In this document: positions 23,752-23,983 of the stretch, piece by piece
Position numbering within the stretch: position 1 is the first letter of the stretch
How the letters are laid out: each line of letters starts with the position of its first letter
The notes under the pieces: generated by a model
Told to the model about the DNA's origin: nothing
The model's database searches: none
Seen by the model: the letters and a program-made list of their open reading frames with translations, nothing else
Translations under genes and position numbers: made by a program
NCBI GenBank assembly: GCA_947589405.1
Contig: CANQBT010000019.1
Location: 1 to 23,983, forward strand
Source of the DNA: an uncultured Clostridia bacterium
GTDB taxonomy: Bacteria; Bacillota; Clostridia; Lachnospirales; CAG-274
Reading direction: 5' to 3'
Length of the DNA stretch: 23,983 bases

Positions 23752-23983
23752 TCACAAAGCAAGGGCAGGATCTGTCTGTTCCGCCCTTGCTTAAATATAT
23801 ATCGGTTTTTGAGTTTATGTAAAATTTGAAACGGTCTTTAGCAAATTGCATAAACAGCTTATTTTACACTATTTATAAAAACGCTTTCATAGACAATACC
23901 TCATTATACCGATTTACTGTTTCAATCAAGTATTTTTATACTCATTTTAGGCAGTATCAAGCTTTCCTTATTAATATTAAAAT
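23752..23983. other. Gene-free right end with one strong hairpin
   Basis: AAGCAAGGGC (23757-23766) pairs with GCCCTTGCTT (23783-23792) over 10 bp. Neither side has a real T tract, so its role is unclear. Further right, a minus-strand GGTATAAT near 23904-23911 may be another promoter, followed by a GAGG and a five-codon ORF (MKAFL). No gene is open to the window edge that I could recognise. Confidence 0.4.

Overview
This window reads as chromosomal core sequence from an AT-rich, probably endospore-forming member of the Clostridia (Bacillota). The support is a hrcA-grpE-dnaK-dnaJ heat-shock operon with a perfect CIRCE operator, strong GGAGG-type ribosome binding sites, sigma-A promoters with a TGG extension before the -10, and a mazG-hup-rqcP-yabP-yabQ-divIC block like the yabN-yabO-yabP-yabQ-divIC region of Bacillus subtilis. 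Genus cannot be read from the sequence. A truncated SpoIID-like/peptidoglycan-binding gene is of a kind I associate with Oscillospirales-type Clostridia. No tRNA, rRNA, CRISPR array, transposase or phage gene was seen.

Layout. (1) 1-4890: the CIRCE-controlled chaperone operon, ending in a terminator. (2) 4884-5614: a near-consensus promoter, a 40-codon single-span membrane peptide, a terminator, then about 350 bases with only short, doubtful leader-like ORFs, then the guaB promoter. (3) 5615-7549: guaB (IMP dehydrogenase) and a cysteine-rich C_GCAxxG-like protein whose ribosome binding site lies inside the hairpin that ends guaB. (4) 7554-7853: two identical 30-bp hairpin terminators flanking about 240 bp of tandem stem-loops. 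(5) 7872-12511, minus strand: a DUF5721-like gene with its own promoter, then a MoxR ATPase - DUF58 - TgpA-like transglutaminase operon. (6) 12641-16532, plus strand: a promoter with a large inverted repeat, then a TIM-barrel sugar isomerase-like gene, a 3-methyladenine DNA glycosylase, a nadD-yqeK fusion, rsfS and mazG, mostly overlapping or closely spaced. (7) 16556-18277: hup with an internal promoter, rqcP, yabP, yabQ and a DivIC/FtsB-like gene. (8) 18283-19430: a terminator, a palindrome-rich repeat-like element, and a 5'-truncated SpoIID-like gene on the minus strand. (9) 19607-23618: sbcD and sbcC; sbcC carries an in-frame TAA just after the zinc hook. (10) 23619-23983: no gene, but structured sequence with a possible minus-strand small RNA.

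How the genes connect. Region 1 is proteostasis under HrcA repression. Regions 6 and 7 combine nucleotide-pool and NAD housekeeping (NadD, Ap4A hydrolysis by YqeK, MazG), base-excision repair, ribosome silencing and rescue (RsfS, RqcP), nucleoid packaging (HU), spore-coat or cortex functions (YabP, YabQ) and division (DivIC). Region 9 is double-strand-end processing, probably crippled by the sbcC stop.

The items most worth a second look are the sbcC nonsense codon, the multi-hairpin element at 7585-7823 (its G-U wobble pattern points to a plus-strand RNA), the strongly promoted membrane micro-peptide at 4964-5086, the terminator that buries the ribosome binding site of the gene at 7187, and the inverted repeat at 12671-12726. 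I saw no clear evidence of a new multi-gene system; the interesting signals are in intergenic structure.
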